Positions 10,889-22,750 of a stretch of 64,000 bases of DNA are shown here, piece after piece; positions within the stretch are counted from its first letter, which is position 1; the number at the start of each line of letters is the position of its first letter. This DNA is from Limanda limanda (Eukaryota; Chordata; Actinopteri; Pleuronectiformes; Pleuronectidae). The DNA lies in the NCBI RefSeq assembly GCF_963576545.1, contig NW_026870470.1:1-64000 (forward strand), given 5' to 3'. Both the position numbers and the translations under genes were made by a program. The notes under the pieces are model-generated. The model was not told where the DNA came from. It saw only the letters and a list, made by a program, of their open reading frames with translations, and ran no database searches.

Positions 10889-13800
10889 GCGCGCATCGAT
10901 CGGTACCATCCTTGAGCTTCTCCGACTTTCGGAAGGGTTAGGGTTAGGGTTAGGGATGAAAGCACATAGGAGAAAGAGATATTCTTGAATAACTTTTTTT
11001 GTGAAGGTCGGAGAGACTTGGAAAGTGGTTGCATCTGGACTAATTTGGGTCCTGCGGATCGATTGGTACCATCCCCGAGCTTGTACGACCTTCGGAAGAG
11101 GTCGACCGACGAAATTCCCCCAAATCTGAGGAGATATTCTTGAATAACTTTTTTTGTGAAGGTCGGAGAGACTTGCAAGTAGGCTCTACCCCCACTAAAT
11201 GGGGTAGCGCGCATCGATCGGTACCATCCTTGAGCTTCTCCGACTTTCGGAAGGGTTAGGGTTAGGGTTAGGGATGAAAGCACATAGGAGAAAGAGATAT
11301 TCTTGAATAACTTTTTTTGTGAAGGTCGGAGAGACTTGGAAAGTGGTTGCATCTGGACTAATTTGGGTCCTGCGGATCGATTGGTACCATCCCCGAGCTT
11401 GTACGACCTTCGGAAGAGGTCGACCGACGAAATTCCCCCAAATCTGAGGAGATATTCTTGAATAACTTTTTTTGTGAAGGTCGGAGAGACTTGCAAGTAG
11501 GCTCTACCCCCACTAAATGGGGTAGCGCGCATCGTTCGGTACCATCTTTGAGCTTCTCCGACTTTCGGAAGGGTTAGGGTTAGGGTTAGGGATGAAAGCA
11601 CATAGGAGAAAGAGATATTCTTGAATAACTTTTTTTGTGAAGGTCGGAGAGACTTGCAAGTAGGCTCTACCCCCACTAAATGGGGTTGCGCGCATCGATC
11701 GGTACCATCCTTGAGCTTCTCCGACTTTCGGAAGGGTTAGGGTTAGGGTTAGGGATGAAAGCACATAGGAGAAAGAGATATTCTTGAATAACTTTTTTTG
11801 TGAAGGTCGGAGAGACTTGGAAAGTGGTTGCATCTGGACTAATTTGGGTCCTGCGGATCGATTGGTACCATCCCCGAGCTTGTACGACCTTCGGAAGAGG
11901 TCGACCGACGAAATTCCCCCAAATCTGAGGAGATATTCTTGAATAACTTTTTTTGTGAAGGTCGGAGAGACTTGCAAGTAGGCTCTACCCCCACTAAATG
12001 GGGTAGCGCGCATCGATCAGTACCATCCTTGAGCTTCTCCGACTTTCGGAAGGGTTAGGGTTAGGGTTAGGGATGAAAGCACATAGGAGAAAGAGATATT
12101 CTTGAATAACTTTTTTTGTGAAGGTCGGAGAGACTTGCAAGTAGGCTCTACCCCCACTAAATGGGGTAGCGCGCATCGATCGGTACCATCCTTGAGCTTC
12201 TCCGACTTTCGGAAGGGTTAGGGTTAGGGTTAGGGATGAAAGCACATAGGAGAAAGAGATATTCTTGAATAACTTTTTTTGTGAAGGTCGGAGAGACTTG
12301 GAAAGTGGTTGCATCTGGACTAATTTGGGTCCTGCGGATCGATTGGTACCATCCCCGAGCTTGTACGACCTTCGGAAGAGGTCGACCGACGAAATTCCCC
12401 CAAATCTGAGGAGATATTCTTGAATAACTTTTTTTGTGAAGGTCGGAGAGACTTGCAAGTAGGCTCTACCCCCACTAAATGGGGTAGCGCGCATCGATCG
12501 GTACCATCCTTGAGCTTCTCCGACTTTCGGAAGGGTTAGGGTTAGGGTTAGGGATGAAAGCACATAGGAGAAAGAGATATTCTTGAATAACTTTTTTTGT
12601 GAAGGTCGGAGAGACTTGCAAGTAGGCTCTACCCCCACTAAATGGGGTTGCGCGCATCGATCGGTACCATCCTTGAGCTTCTCCGACTTTCGGAAGGGTT
12701 AGGGTTAGGGTTAGGGATGAAAGCACATAGGAGAAAGAGATATTCTTGAATAACTTTTTTTGTGAAGGTCGGAGAGACTTGAAAAGTGGTTGCATCTGGA
12801 CTAATTTGGGTCCTGCGGATCGATTGGTACCATCCCCGAGCTTGTACGACCTTCGGAAGAGGTCGACCGACGAAATTCCCCCAAATCTGAGGAGATATTC
12901 TTGAATAACTTTTTTTGTGAAGGTCGGAGAGACTTGCAAGTAGGCTCTACCCCCACTAAATGGGGTAGCGCGCATCGATCGGTACCATCCTTGAGCTTCT
13001 CCGACTTTCGGAAGGGTTAGGGTTAGGGTTAGGGATGAAAGCACATAGGAGAAAGAGATATTCTTGAATAACTTTTTTTGTGAAGGTCGGAGAGACTTGC
13101 AAGTAGGCTCTACCCCCACTAAATGGGGTAGCGCGCATCGATCGGTACCATCTTTGAGCTTCTCCGACTTTCGGAAGGGTTAGGGTTAGGGTTAGGGATG
13201 AAAGCACATAGGAGAAAGAGATATTCTTGAATAACTTTTTTTGTGAAGGTCGGAGAGACTTGGAAAGTGGTTGCATCTGGACTAATTTGGGTCCTGCGGA
13301 TCGATTGGTACCATCCCCGAGCTTGTACGACCTTCGGAAGAGGTCGACCGACGAAATTCCCCCAAATCTGAGGAGATATTCTTGAATAACTTTTTTTGTG
13401 AAGGTCGGAGAGACTTGCAAGTAGGCTCTACCCCCACTAAATGGGGTAACGCGCATCGATCGGCACCATCCTTGAGCTTCTCCGACTTTCGGAAGGGTTA
13501 GGGTTAGGGTTAGGGATGAAAGCACATAGGAGAAAGAGATATTCTTGAATAACTTTTTTTGTGAAGGTCGGAGAGACTTGCAAGTAGGCTCTACCCCCAC
13601 TAAATGGGGTTGCGCGCATCGATCGGTACCATCCTTGAGCTTCTCCGACTTTCGGAAGGGTTAGGGTTAGGGTTAGGGATGAAAGCACATAGGAGAAAGA
13701 GATATTCTTGAATAACTTTTTTTGTGAAGGTCGGAGAGACATGGAAAGTGGTTGCATCTGGACTAATTTGGGTCCTGCAGATCGATTGGTACCATCCCCG

Positions 13801-15255
13801 AGCTTGTACGACCTTCGGAAGAGGTCGACCGACGAAATTCCCCCAAATCTGAGGAGATATTCTTGAATAACTTTTTTTGTGAAGGTCGGAGAGACTTGCA
13901 AGTAGGCTCTACCCCCACTAAATGGGGTAGCGCGCATCGATCGGTACCATCTTTGAGCTTCTCCGACTTTCGGAAGGGTTAGGGTTAGGGTTAGGGATGA
14001 AAGCACATAGGAGAAAGAGATATTCTTGAATAACTTTTTTTGTGAAGGTCGGAGAGACTTGGAAAGTGGTTGCATCTGGACTAATTTGGGTCCTGCGGAT
14101 CGATTGGTACCATCCCCGAGCTTGTACGACCTTCGGAAGAGGTCGACCGACGAAATTCCCCCAAATCTGAGGAGATATTCTTGAATAACTTTTTTTGTGA
14201 AGGTCGGAGAGACTTGCAAGTAGGCTCTACCCCCACTAAATGGGGTAGCGCGCATCGATCGGTACCATCCTTGAGCTTCTCCGACTTTCGGAAGGGTTAG
14301 GGTTAGGGTTAGGGATGAAAGCACATAGGAGAAAGAGATATTCTTGAATAACTTTTTTTGTGAAGGTCGGAGAGACTTGCAAGTAGGCTCTACCCCCACT
14401 AAATGGGGTTGCGCGCATCGATCGGTACCATCCTTGAGCTTCTCCGACTTTCGGAAGGGTTAGGGTTAGGGTTAGGGATGAAAGCACATAGGAGAAAGAG
14501 ATATTCTTGAATAACTTTTTTTGTGAAGGTCGGAGAGACTTGGAAAGTGGTTGCATCTGGACTAATTTGGGTCCTGCGGATCGATTGGTACCATCCCCGA
14601 GCTTGTACGACCTTCGGAAGAGGTCGACCGACGAAATTCCCCCAAATCTGAGGAGATATTCTTGAATAACTTTTTTTGTCAAGGTCGGAGAGACTTGCAA
14701 GTAGGCTCTACCCCCACTAAATGGGGTTGCGCGCATCGATCGGTACCATCCTTGAGCTTCTCCGACTTTCGGAAGGGTTAGGGTTAGGGTTAGGGATGAA
14801 AGCACATAGGAGAAAGAGATATTCTTGAATAACTTTTTTTGTGAAGGTCGGAGAGACTTGGAAAGTGGTTGCATCTGGACTAATTTGGGTCCTGCGGATC
14901 GATTGGTACCATCCCCGAGCTTGTACGACCTTCGGAAGAGGTCGACCGACGAAATTCCCCCAAATCTGAGGAGATATTCTTGAATAACTTTTTTTGTGAA
15001 GGTCGGAGAGACTTGCAAGTAGGCTCTACCCCCACTAAATGGGGTAGCGCGCATCGATCGGTACCATCCTTGAGCTTCTCCGACTTTCGGAAGGGTTAGG
15101 GTTAGGGTTAGGGATGAAAGCACATAGGAGAAAGAGATATTCTTGAATAACTTTTTTTGTGAAGGTCGGAGAGACTTGCAAGTAGGCTCTACCCCCACTA
15201 AATGGGGTAGCGCGCATCGATCGGTACCATCCTTGAGCTTCTCCGACTTTCGGAA

Positions 15256-15276
15256 GGGTTAGGGTTAGGGTTAGGG
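15256..15276 (+). repeat. Interstitial telomeric block GGG(TTAGGG)3, reference copy
   Basis: This 21 bp block sits at offset 47-67 of each S and L, directly after TTCGGAA. It has exactly four G3 tracts separated by TTA, the minimum for an intramolecular telomeric G-quadruplex. It also contains two overlapping TTAGGGTTA matches to the YTAGGGTTR site known for animal TRF-type telomere proteins. The window holds 255 such blocks, all with the G-rich strand on +, at 163 or 318 bp centre-to-centre. I saw one with a disrupting base, at 8064. Binding and folding are inferred from known properties of the motif. Confidence 0.95.
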
Positions 15277-15296
15277 ATGAAAGCACATAGGAGAAA

Positions 15297-15341
15297 GAGA
15301 TATTCTTGAATAACTTTTTTTGTGAAGGTCGGAGAGACTTG
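15297..15341 (+). repeat. 45 bp core repeat, first copy in reference L
   Basis: This is the most conserved element, present once in each monomer. It runs from GAGATATTC to GAGAGACTTG and includes a T7 run. It begins with a small inverted repeat, TATTC-TT-GAATA (15301-15312). It is identical in M1, M2 and M3, while the sequences on both sides differ between monomers. That makes it the likely exchange point for recombination inside the array. Confidence 0.92.
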
Positions 15342-15451
15342 GAAAGTGGTTGCATCTGGACTAATTTGGGTCCTGCGGATCGATTGGTACCATCCCCGAG
15401 CTTGTACGACCTTCGGAAGAGGTCGACCGACGAAATTCCCCCAAATCTGAG

Positions 15452-15496
15452 GAGATATTCTTGAATAACTTTTTTTGTGAAGGTCGGAGAGACTTG
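15452..15496 (+). repeat. 45 bp core repeat, second copy in reference L
   Basis: This is a direct repeat of 15297-15341 at a spacing of exactly 155 bp. Deleting one core and the intervening DNA turns a 318 bp L into a 163 bp S. Eleven L units (starts 1924, 5767, 8010, 10408, 27717, 30432, 32511, 39401, 42116, 44195, 49314) carry a marked version of this second core, with AACTGTTTTTG and GAAGGACGG in place of AACTTTTTTTG and GAAGGTCGG. Confidence 0.92.
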
Positions 15497-15507
15497 CAAG
15501 TAGGCTC

Positions 15508-15527
15508 TACCCCCACTAAATGGGGTA
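15508..15527 (+). repeat. Unit-end inverted repeat TACCCC / GGGGTA
   Basis: Each S and L ends with a 6 bp inverted repeat, TACCCC, an 8-base loop, then GGGGTA. In the common variant ending GGGGTT the stem shortens to 5 bp. It marks every unit boundary. No T-run follows it, so I do not call it a transcription terminator. Confidence 0.75.
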
Positions 15528-15690
15528 GCGCGCATCGATCGGTACCATCCTTGAGCTTCTCCGACTTTCGGAAGGGTTAGGGTTAGGGTTAGGGATGAAA
15601 GCACATAGGAGAAAGAGATATTCTTGAATAACTTTTTTTGTGAAGGTCGGAGAGACTTGCAAGTAGGCTCTACCCCCACTAAATGGGGTA
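15528..15690 (+). repeat. Reference short unit S (163 bp, monomer M1)
   Basis: This is a consensus-like short unit. Its head, telomeric block and core match M2, and its tail matches M3, so it reads as an M2/M3 chimera joined within the 45 bp core. There are 109 complete copies, most of them 163 bp. Lengths of 164 occur in units with an extra A in the GGTACCAATC variant and at starts 1 and 29951. Lengths of 162 occur at starts 482, 48353 and 53953. S runs are never longer than two. Confidence 0.96.
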
Positions 15691-17459
15691 GCGCGCATCG
15701 ATCGGTACCATCCTTGAGCTTCTCCGACTTTCGGAAGGGTTAGGGTTAGGGTTAGGGATGAAAGCACATAGGAGAAAGAGATATTCTTGAATAACTTTTT
15801 TTGTGAAGGTCGGAGAGACTTGCAAGTAGGCTCTACCCCCACTAAATGGGGTAGCGCGCATCGATCGGTACCATCCTTGAGCTTCTCCGACTTTCGGAAG
15901 GGTTAGGGTTAGGGTTAGGGATGAAAGCACATAGGAGAAAGAGATATTCTTGAATAACTTTTTTTGTGAAGGTCGGAGAGACTTGGAAAGTGGTTGCATC
16001 TGGACTAATTTGGGTCCTGCGGATCGATTGGTACCATCCCCGAGCTTGTACGACCTTCGGAAGAGGTCGACCGACGAAATTCCCCCAAATCTGAGGAGAT
16101 ATTCTTGAATAACTTTTTTTGTGAAGGTCGGAGAGACTTGCAAGTAGGCTCTACCCCCACTAAATGGGGTAGCGCGCATCGATCGGTACCATCCTTGAGC
16201 TTCTCCGACTTTCGGAAGGGTTAGGGTTAGGGTTAGGGATGAAAGCACATAGGAGAAAGAGATATTCTTGAATAACTTTTTTTGTGAAGGTCGGAGAGAC
16301 TTGCAAGTAGGCTCTACCCCCACTAAATGGGGTAGCGCGCATCGATCGGTACCATCCTTGAGCTTCTCCGACTTTCGGAAGGGTTAGGGTTAGGGTTAGG
16401 GATGAAAGCACATAGGAGAAAGAGATATTCTTGAATAACTTTTTTTGTGAAGGTCGGAGAGACTTGGAAAGTGGTTGCATCTGGACTAATTTGGGTCCTG
16501 CGGATCGATTGGTACCATCCCCGAGCTTGTACGACCTTCGGAAGAGGTCGACCGACGAAATTCCCCCAAATCTGAGGAGATATTCTTGAATAACTTTTTT
16601 TGTGAAGGTCGGAGAGACTTGCAAGTAGGCTCTACCCCCACTAAATGGGGTAGCGCGCATCGATCGGTACCATCCTTGAGCTTCTCCGACTTTCGGAAGG
16701 GTTAGGGTTAGGGTTAGGGATGAAAGCACATAGGAGAAAGAGATATTCTTGAATAACTTTTTTTGTGAAGGTCGGAGAGACTTGCAAGTAGGCTCTACCC
16801 CCACTAAATGGGGTAGCGCGCATCGATCGGTACCATCCTTGAGCTTCTCCGACTTTCGGAAGGGTTAGGGTTAGGGTTAGGGATGAAAGCACATAGGAGA
16901 AAGAGATATTCTTGAATAACTTTTTTTGTGAAGGTCGGAGAGACTTGCAAGTAGGCTCTACCCCCACTAAATGGGGTAGCGCGCATCGATCGGTACCATC
17001 CTTGAGCTTCTCCGACTTTCGGAAGGGTTAGGGTTAGGGTTAGGGATGAAAGCACATAGGAGAAAGAGATATTCTTGAATAACTTTTTTTGTGAAGGTCG
17101 GAGAGACTTGGAAAGTGGTTGCATCTGGACTAATTTGGGTCCTGCGGATCGATTGGTACCATCCCCGAGCTTGTACGACCTTCGGAAGAGGTCGACCGAC
17201 GAAATTCCCCCAAATCTGAGGAGATATTCTTGAATAACTTTTTTTGTGAAGGTCGGAGAGACTTGCAAGTAGGCTCTACCCCCACTAAATGGGGTAGCGC
17301 GCATCGATCGGTACCATCCTTGAGCTTCTCCGACTTTCGGAAGGGTTAGGGTTAGGGTTAGGGATGAAAGCACATAGGAGAAAGAGATATTCTTGAATAA
17401 CTTTTTTTGTGAAGGTCGGAGAGACTTGCAAGTAGGCTCTACCCCCACTAAATGGGGTT

Positions 17460-20400
17460 GCGCGCATCGATCGGTACCATCCTTGAGCTTCTCCGACTTT
17501 CGGAAGGGTTAGGGTTAGGGTTAGGGATGAAAGCACATAGGAGAAAGAGATATTCTTGAATAACTTTTTTTGTGAAGGTCGGAGAGACTTGAAAAGTGGT
17601 TGCATCTGGACTAATTTGGGTCCTGCGGATCGATTGGTACCATCCCCGAGCTTGTACGACCTTCGGAAGAGGTCGACCGACGAAATTCCCCCAAATCTGA
17701 GGAGATATTCTTGAATAACTTTTTTTGTGAAGGTCGGAGAGACTTGCAAGTAGGCTCTACCCCCACTAAATGGGGTAGCGCGCATCGATCGGTACCATCC
17801 TTGAGCTTCTCCGACTTTCGGAAGGGTTAGGGTTAGGGTTAGGGATGAAAGCACATAGGAGAAAGAGATATTCTTGAATAACTTTTTTTGTGAAGGTCGG
17901 AGAGACTTGCAAGTAGGCTCTACCCCCACTAAATGGGGTAGCGCGCATCGATCGGTACCATCTTTGAGCTTCTCCGACTTTCGGAAGGGTTAGGGTTAGG
18001 GTTAGGGATGAAAGCACATAGGAGAAAGAGATATTCTTGAATAACTTTTTTTGTGAAGGTCGGAGAGACTTGGAAAGTGGTTGCATCTGGACTAATTTGG
18101 GTCCTGCGGATCGATTGGTACCATCCCCGAGCTTGTACGACCTTCGGAAGAGGTCGACCGACGAAATTCCCCCAAATCTGAGGAGATATTCTTGAATAAC
18201 TTTTTTTGTGAAGGTCGGAGAGACTTGCAAGTAGGCTCTACCCCCACTAAATGGGGTAACGCGCATCGATCGGCACCATCCTTGAGCTTCTCCGACTTTC
18301 GGAAGGGTTAGGGTTAGGGTTAGGGATGAAAGCACATAGGAGAAAGAGATATTCTTGAATAACTTTTTTTGTGAAGGTCGGAGAGACTTGCAAGTAGGCT
18401 CTACCCCCACTAAATGGGGTTGCGCGCATCGATCGGTACCATCCTTGAGCTTCTCCGACTTTCGGAAGGGTTAGGGTTAGGGTTAGGGATGAAAGCACAT
18501 AGGAGAAAGAGATATTCTTGAATAACTTTTTTTGTGAAGGTCGGAGAGACATGGAAAGTGGTTGCATCTGGACTAATTTGGGTCCTGCAGATCGATTGGT
18601 ACCATCCCCGAGCTTGTACGACCTTCGGAAGAGGTCGACCGACGAAATTCCCCCAAATCTGAGGAGATATTCTTGAATAACTTTTTTTGTGAAGGTCGGA
18701 GAGACTTGCAAGTAGGCTCTACCCCCACTAAATGGGGTAGCGCGCATCGATCGGTACCATCTTTGAGCTTCTCCGACTTTCGGAAGGGTTAGGGTTAGGG
18801 TTAGGGATGAAAGCACATAGGAGAAAGAGATATTCTTGAATAACTTTTTTTGTGAAGGTCGGAGAGACTTGGAAAGTGGTTGCATCTGGACTAATTTGGG
18901 TCCTGCGGATCGATTGGTACCATCCCCGAGCTTGTACGACCTTCGGAAGAGGTCGACCGACGAAATTCCCCCAAATCTGAGGAGATATTCTTGAATAACT
19001 TTTTTTGTGAAGGTCGGAGAGACTTGCAAGTAGGCTCTACCCCCACTAAATGGGGTAGCGCGCATCGATCGGTACCATCCTTGAGCTTCTCCGACTTTCG
19101 GAAGGGTTAGGGTTAGGGTTAGGGATGAAAGCACATAGGAGAAAGAGATATTCTTGAATAACTTTTTTTGTGAAGGTCGGAGAGACTTGCAAGTAGGCTC
19201 TACCCCCACTAAATGGGGTTGCGCGCATCGATCGGTACCATCCTTGAGCTTCTCCGACTTTCGGAAGGGTTAGGGTTAGGGTTAGGGATGAAAGCACATA
19301 GGAGAAAGAGATATTCTTGAATAACTTTTTTTGTGAAGGTCGGAGAGACTTGGAAAGTGGTTGCATCTGGACTAATTTGGGTCCTGCGGATCGATTGGTA
19401 CCATCCCCGAGCTTGTACGACCTTCGGAAGAGGTCGACCGACGAAATTCCCCCAAATCTGAGGAGATATTCTTGAATAACTTTTTTTGTCAAGGTCGGAG
19501 AGACTTGCAAGTAGGCTCTACCCCCACTAAATGGGGTTGCGCGCATCGATCGGTACCATCCTTGAGCTTCTCCGACTTTCGGAAGGGTTAGGGTTAGGGT
19601 TAGGGATGAAAGCACATAGGAGAAAGAGATATTCTTGAATAACTTTTTTTGTGAAGGTCGGAGAGACTTGGAAAGTGGTTGCATCTGGACTAATTTGGGT
19701 CCTGCGGATCGATTGGTACCATCCCCGAGCTTGTACGACCTTCGGAAGAGGTCGACCGACGAAATTCCCCCAAATCTGAGGAGATATTCTTGAATAACTT
19801 TTTTTGTGAAGGTCGGAGAGACTTGCAAGTAGGCTCTACCCCCACTAAATGGGGTAGCGCGCATCGATCGGTACCATCCTTGAGCTTCTCCGACTTTCGG
19901 AAGGGTTAGGGTTAGGGTTAGGGATGAAAGCACATAGGAGAAAGAGATATTCTTGAATAACTTTTTTTGTGAAGGTCGGAGAGACTTGCAAGTAGGCTCT
20001 ACCCCCACTAAATGGGGTAGCGCGCATCGATCGGTACCATCCTTGAGCTTCTCCGACTTTCGGAAGGGTTAGGGTTAGGGTTAGGGATGAAAGCACATAG
20101 GAGAAAGAGATATTCTTGAATAACTTTTTTTGTGAAGGTCGGAGAGACTTGGAAAGTGGTTGCATCTGGACTAATTTGGGTCCTGCGGATCGATTGGTAC
20201 CATCCCCGAGCTTGTACGACCTTCGGAAGAGGTCGACCGACGAAATTCCCCCAAATCTGAGGAGATATTCTTGAATAACTTTTTTTGTGAAGGTCGGAGA
20301 GACTTGCAAGTAGGCTCTACCCCCACTAAATGGGGTAGCGCGCATCGATCGGTACCATCCTTGAGCTTCTCCGACTTTCGGAAGGGTTAGGGTTAGGGTT

Positions 20401-22750
20401 AGGGATGAAAGCACATAGGAGAAAGAGATATTCTTGAATAACTTTTTTTGTGAAGGTCGGAGAGACTTGCAAGTAGGCTCTACCCCCACTAAATGGGGTA
20501 GCGCGCATCGATCGGTACCATCCTTGAGCTTCTCCGACTTTCGGAAGGGTTAGGGTTAGGGTTAGGGATGAAAGCACATAGGAGAAAGAGATATTCTTGA
20601 ATAACTTTTTTTGTGAAGGTCGGAGAGACTTGGAAAGTGGTTGCATCTGGACTAATTTGGGTCCTGCGGATCGATTGGTACCATCCCCGAGCTTGTACGA
20701 CCTTCGGAAGAGGTCGACCGACGAAATTCCCCCAAATCTGAGGAGATATTCTTGAATAACTTTTTTTGTGAAGGTCGGAGAGACTTGCAAGTAGGCTCTA
20801 CCCCCACTAAATGGGGTAGCGCGCATCGATCGGTACCATCCTTGAGCTTCTCCGACTTTCGGAAGGGTTAGGGTTAGGGTTAGGGATGAAAGCACATAGG
20901 AGAAAGAGATATTCTTGAATAACTTTTTTTGTGAAGGTCGGAGAGACTTGCAAGTAGGCTCTACCCCCACTAAATGGGGTTGCGCGCATCGATCGGTACC
21001 ATCCTTGAGCTTCTCCGACTTTCGGAAGGGTTAGGGTTAGGGTTAGGGATGAAAGCACATAGGAGAAAGAGATATTCTTGAATAACTTTTTTTGTGAAGG
21101 TCGGAGAGACTTGCAAGTAGGCTCTACCCCCACTAAATGGGGTAGCGCGCATCGATCGGTACCATCCTTGAGCTTCTCCGACTTTCGGAAGGGTTAGGGT
21201 TAGGGTTAGGGATGAAAGCACATAGGAGAAAGAGATATTCTTGAATAACTTTTTTTGTGAAGGTCGGAGAGACTTGGAAAGTGGTTGCATCTGGACTAAT
21301 TTGGGTCCTGCGGATCGATTGGTACCATCCCCGAGCTTGTACGACCTTCGGAAGAGGTCGACCGACGAAATTCCCCCAAATCTGAGGAGATATTCTTGAA
21401 TAACTTTTTTTGTGAAGGTCGGAGAGACTTGCAAGTAGGCTCTACCCCCACTAAATGGGGTAGCGCGCATCGATCGGTACCATCCTTGAGCTTCTCCGAC
21501 TTTCGGAAGGGTTAGGGTTAGGGTTAGGGATGAAAGCACATAGGAGAAAGAGATATTCTTGAATAACTTTTTTTGTGAAGGTCGGAGAGACTTGCAAGTA
21601 GGCTCTACCCCCACTAAATGGGGTAGCGCGCATCGATCGGTACCATCCTTGAGCTTCTCCGACTTTCGGAAGGGTTAGGGTTAGGGTTAGGGATGAAAGC
21701 ACATAGGAGAAAGAGATATTCTTGAATAACTTTTTTTGTGAAGGTCGGAGAGACTTGGAAAGTGGTTGCATCTGGACTAATTTGGGTCCTGCGGATCGAT
21801 TGGTACCATCCCCGAGCTTGTACGACCTTCGGAAGAGGTCGACCGACGAAATTCCCCCAAATCTGAGGAGATATTCTTGAATAACTTTTTTTGTGAAGGT
21901 CGGAGAGACTTGCAAGTAGGCTCTACCCCCACTAAATGGGGTAGCGCGCATCGATCGGTACCATCCTTGAGCTTCTCCGACTTTCGGAAGGGTTAGGGTT
22001 AGGGTTAGGGATGAAAGCACATAGGAGAAAGAGATATTCTTGAATAACTTTTTTTGTGAAGGTCGGAGAGACTTGCAAGTAGGCTCTACCCCCACTAAAT
22101 GGGGTAGCGCGCATCGATCGGTACCATCCTTGAGCTTCTCCGACTTTCGGAAGGGTTAGGGTTAGGGTTAGGGATGAAAGCACATAGGAGAAAGAGATAT
22201 TCTTGAATAACTTTTTTTGTGAAGGTCGGAGAGACTTGCAAGTAGGCTCTACCCCCACTAAATGGGGTAGCGCGCATCGATCGGTACCATCCTTGAGCTT
22301 CTCCGACTTTCGGAAGGGTTAGGGTTAGGGTTAGGGATGAAAGCACATAGGAGAAAGAGATATTCTTGAATAACTTTTTTTGTGAAGGTCGGAGAGACTT
22401 GGAAAGTGGTTGCATCTGGACTAATTTGGGTCCTGCGGATCGATTGGTACCATCCCCGAGCTTGTACGACCTTCGGAAGAGGTCGACCGACGAAATTCCC
22501 CCAAATCTGAGGAGATATTCTTGAATAACTTTTTTTGTGAAGGTCGGAGAGACTTGCAAGTAGGCTCTACCCCCACTAAATGGGGTAGCGCGCATCGATC
22601 GGTACCATCCTTGAGCTTCTCCGACTTTCGGAAGGGTTAGGGTTAGGGTTAGGGATGAAAGCACATAGGAGAAAGAGATATTCTTGAATAACTTTTTTTG
22701 TGAAGGTCGGAGAGACTTGCAAGTAGGCTCTACCCCCACTAAATGGGGTT
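17460..22750 (+). repeat. 4,810 bp higher-order repeat, copy 2, with an extra 481 bp (11 L + 11 S)
   Basis: Unit starts: L17460 S17778 L17941 S18259 L18422 L18740 S19058 L19221 L19539 S19857 L20020 S20338 L20501 S20819 S20982 L21145 S21463 L21626 S21944 S22107 L22270 S22588. All barcodes of copy 1 recur; for example the TTTTGTCAAGG change is at 19490, exactly 4,810 bp on. One additional L S pair (20501-20981 or its neighbour) lengthens the copy to 5,291 bp. The extra segment is followed by a GGGGTT unit end not present at the matching point in copy 1. Confidence 0.95.

Larger units (their letters stand above)
1..12649 (+). repeat. Array segment 1: irregular S/L mix, 21 S and 29 L
   Basis: Unit starts: S1 L165 S482 L644 S962 L1126 S1443 L1606 L1924 S2242 L2405 L2723 L3041 S3359 L3523 S3841 S4004 L4167 L4485 S4804 L4968 S5286 L5449 L5767 S6085 L6248 S6566 L6729 S7047 L7211 S7529 L7692 L8010 S8328 L8491 L8809 L9127 S9445 L9609 S9927 L10090 L10408 S10726 L10889 L11207 S11525 L11688 S12006 L12169 S12487. 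Marked L units at 1924, 5767, 8010 and 10408 are 3,843, 2,243 and 2,398 bp apart. These distances resolve exactly into whole units plus the single-base GGTACCAATC insertions they contain. The first 1.4 kb has an excess of single-base indels, at about 36, 391, 514 and 1352. Confidence 0.93.
15210..15374 (+). repeat. Monomer M2: telomere-bearing head with G-type tail (165 bp)
   Basis: This is the first half of L. The order is start region, telomeric block, a spacer with GATGAAAGCACATAGG, the 45 bp core, then a 33 bp tail beginning GAAAGTGG and ending TTTGGGTCCT. This tail is diverged from the other tail type; ACTAATTTGGGT corresponds to ACTAAATGGGGT. In every copy the G-type tail is followed by the telomere-less monomer M3 and never by another telomere-bearing head. 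Confidence 0.93.
15210..15527 (+). repeat. Reference long unit L (318 bp dimer)
   Basis: This is a consensus-like example of the long unit. It consists of a telomere-bearing monomer (15210-15374, 165 bp) followed by a telomere-less monomer (15375-15527, 153 bp). The two share the start region (GATCGAT, GGTACC, CGAGCTT or TGAGCTT, TTCGGAAG) and a 45 bp core. They differ in the centre and in the tail. Most of the 145 L copies are 318 bp. Exceptions are 317 bp (starts 165, 1126, 30115), 319 bp (4485), 321 bp (28997) and 315 bp (29636). The length is divisible by three, which explains the long spurious reading frames across runs of L. Confidence 0.96.
15375..15527 (+). repeat. Monomer M3: telomere-less head with C-type tail (153 bp)
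   Basis: This is the second half of L. After TTCGGAAG the 42 bp telomeric segment of M2 is replaced by an unrelated 34 bp segment containing GGTCGACCGACG and CCCCCAAATCTGAGGA. The 45 bp core follows, then the C-type tail (CAAGTAGGCTCTACCCCC...). It contains one GTCGAC site per copy, absent from the other monomers. M3 may represent the monomer before telomeric repeats were acquired, or a lineage that lost them; the window alone does not decide. Confidence 0.92.
12650..17459 (+). repeat. 4,810 bp higher-order repeat, copy 1 (10 L + 10 S)
   Basis: Unit starts: L12650 S12968 L13131 S13449 L13612 L13930 S14248 L14411 L14729 S15047 L15210 S15528 S15691 L15854 S16172 L16335 S16653 S16816 L16979 S17297. 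Barcodes shared with the next copies are TTGAAAAGTGG in the first L, GGTAACGCGC with CGGCACC at 13449, AGACATGG and CTGCAGATC in 13612, and TTTTGTCAAGG with the changed C at 14680. Its length equals 10 x 481 bp. Confidence 0.95.

Noticed and set aside
15297..15374. RNA polymerase III-type gene: T7 run as terminator, GGATCGATTGG resembling a B box
   Set aside because: The B-box match is partial, no convincing A box lies at a proper distance upstream, and no tRNA or 5S fold is visible.
15508..15527. Intrinsic terminator hairpin at unit ends
   Set aside because: The stem is only 5-6 bp, no T-run follows, and the context is a eukaryotic-type satellite.
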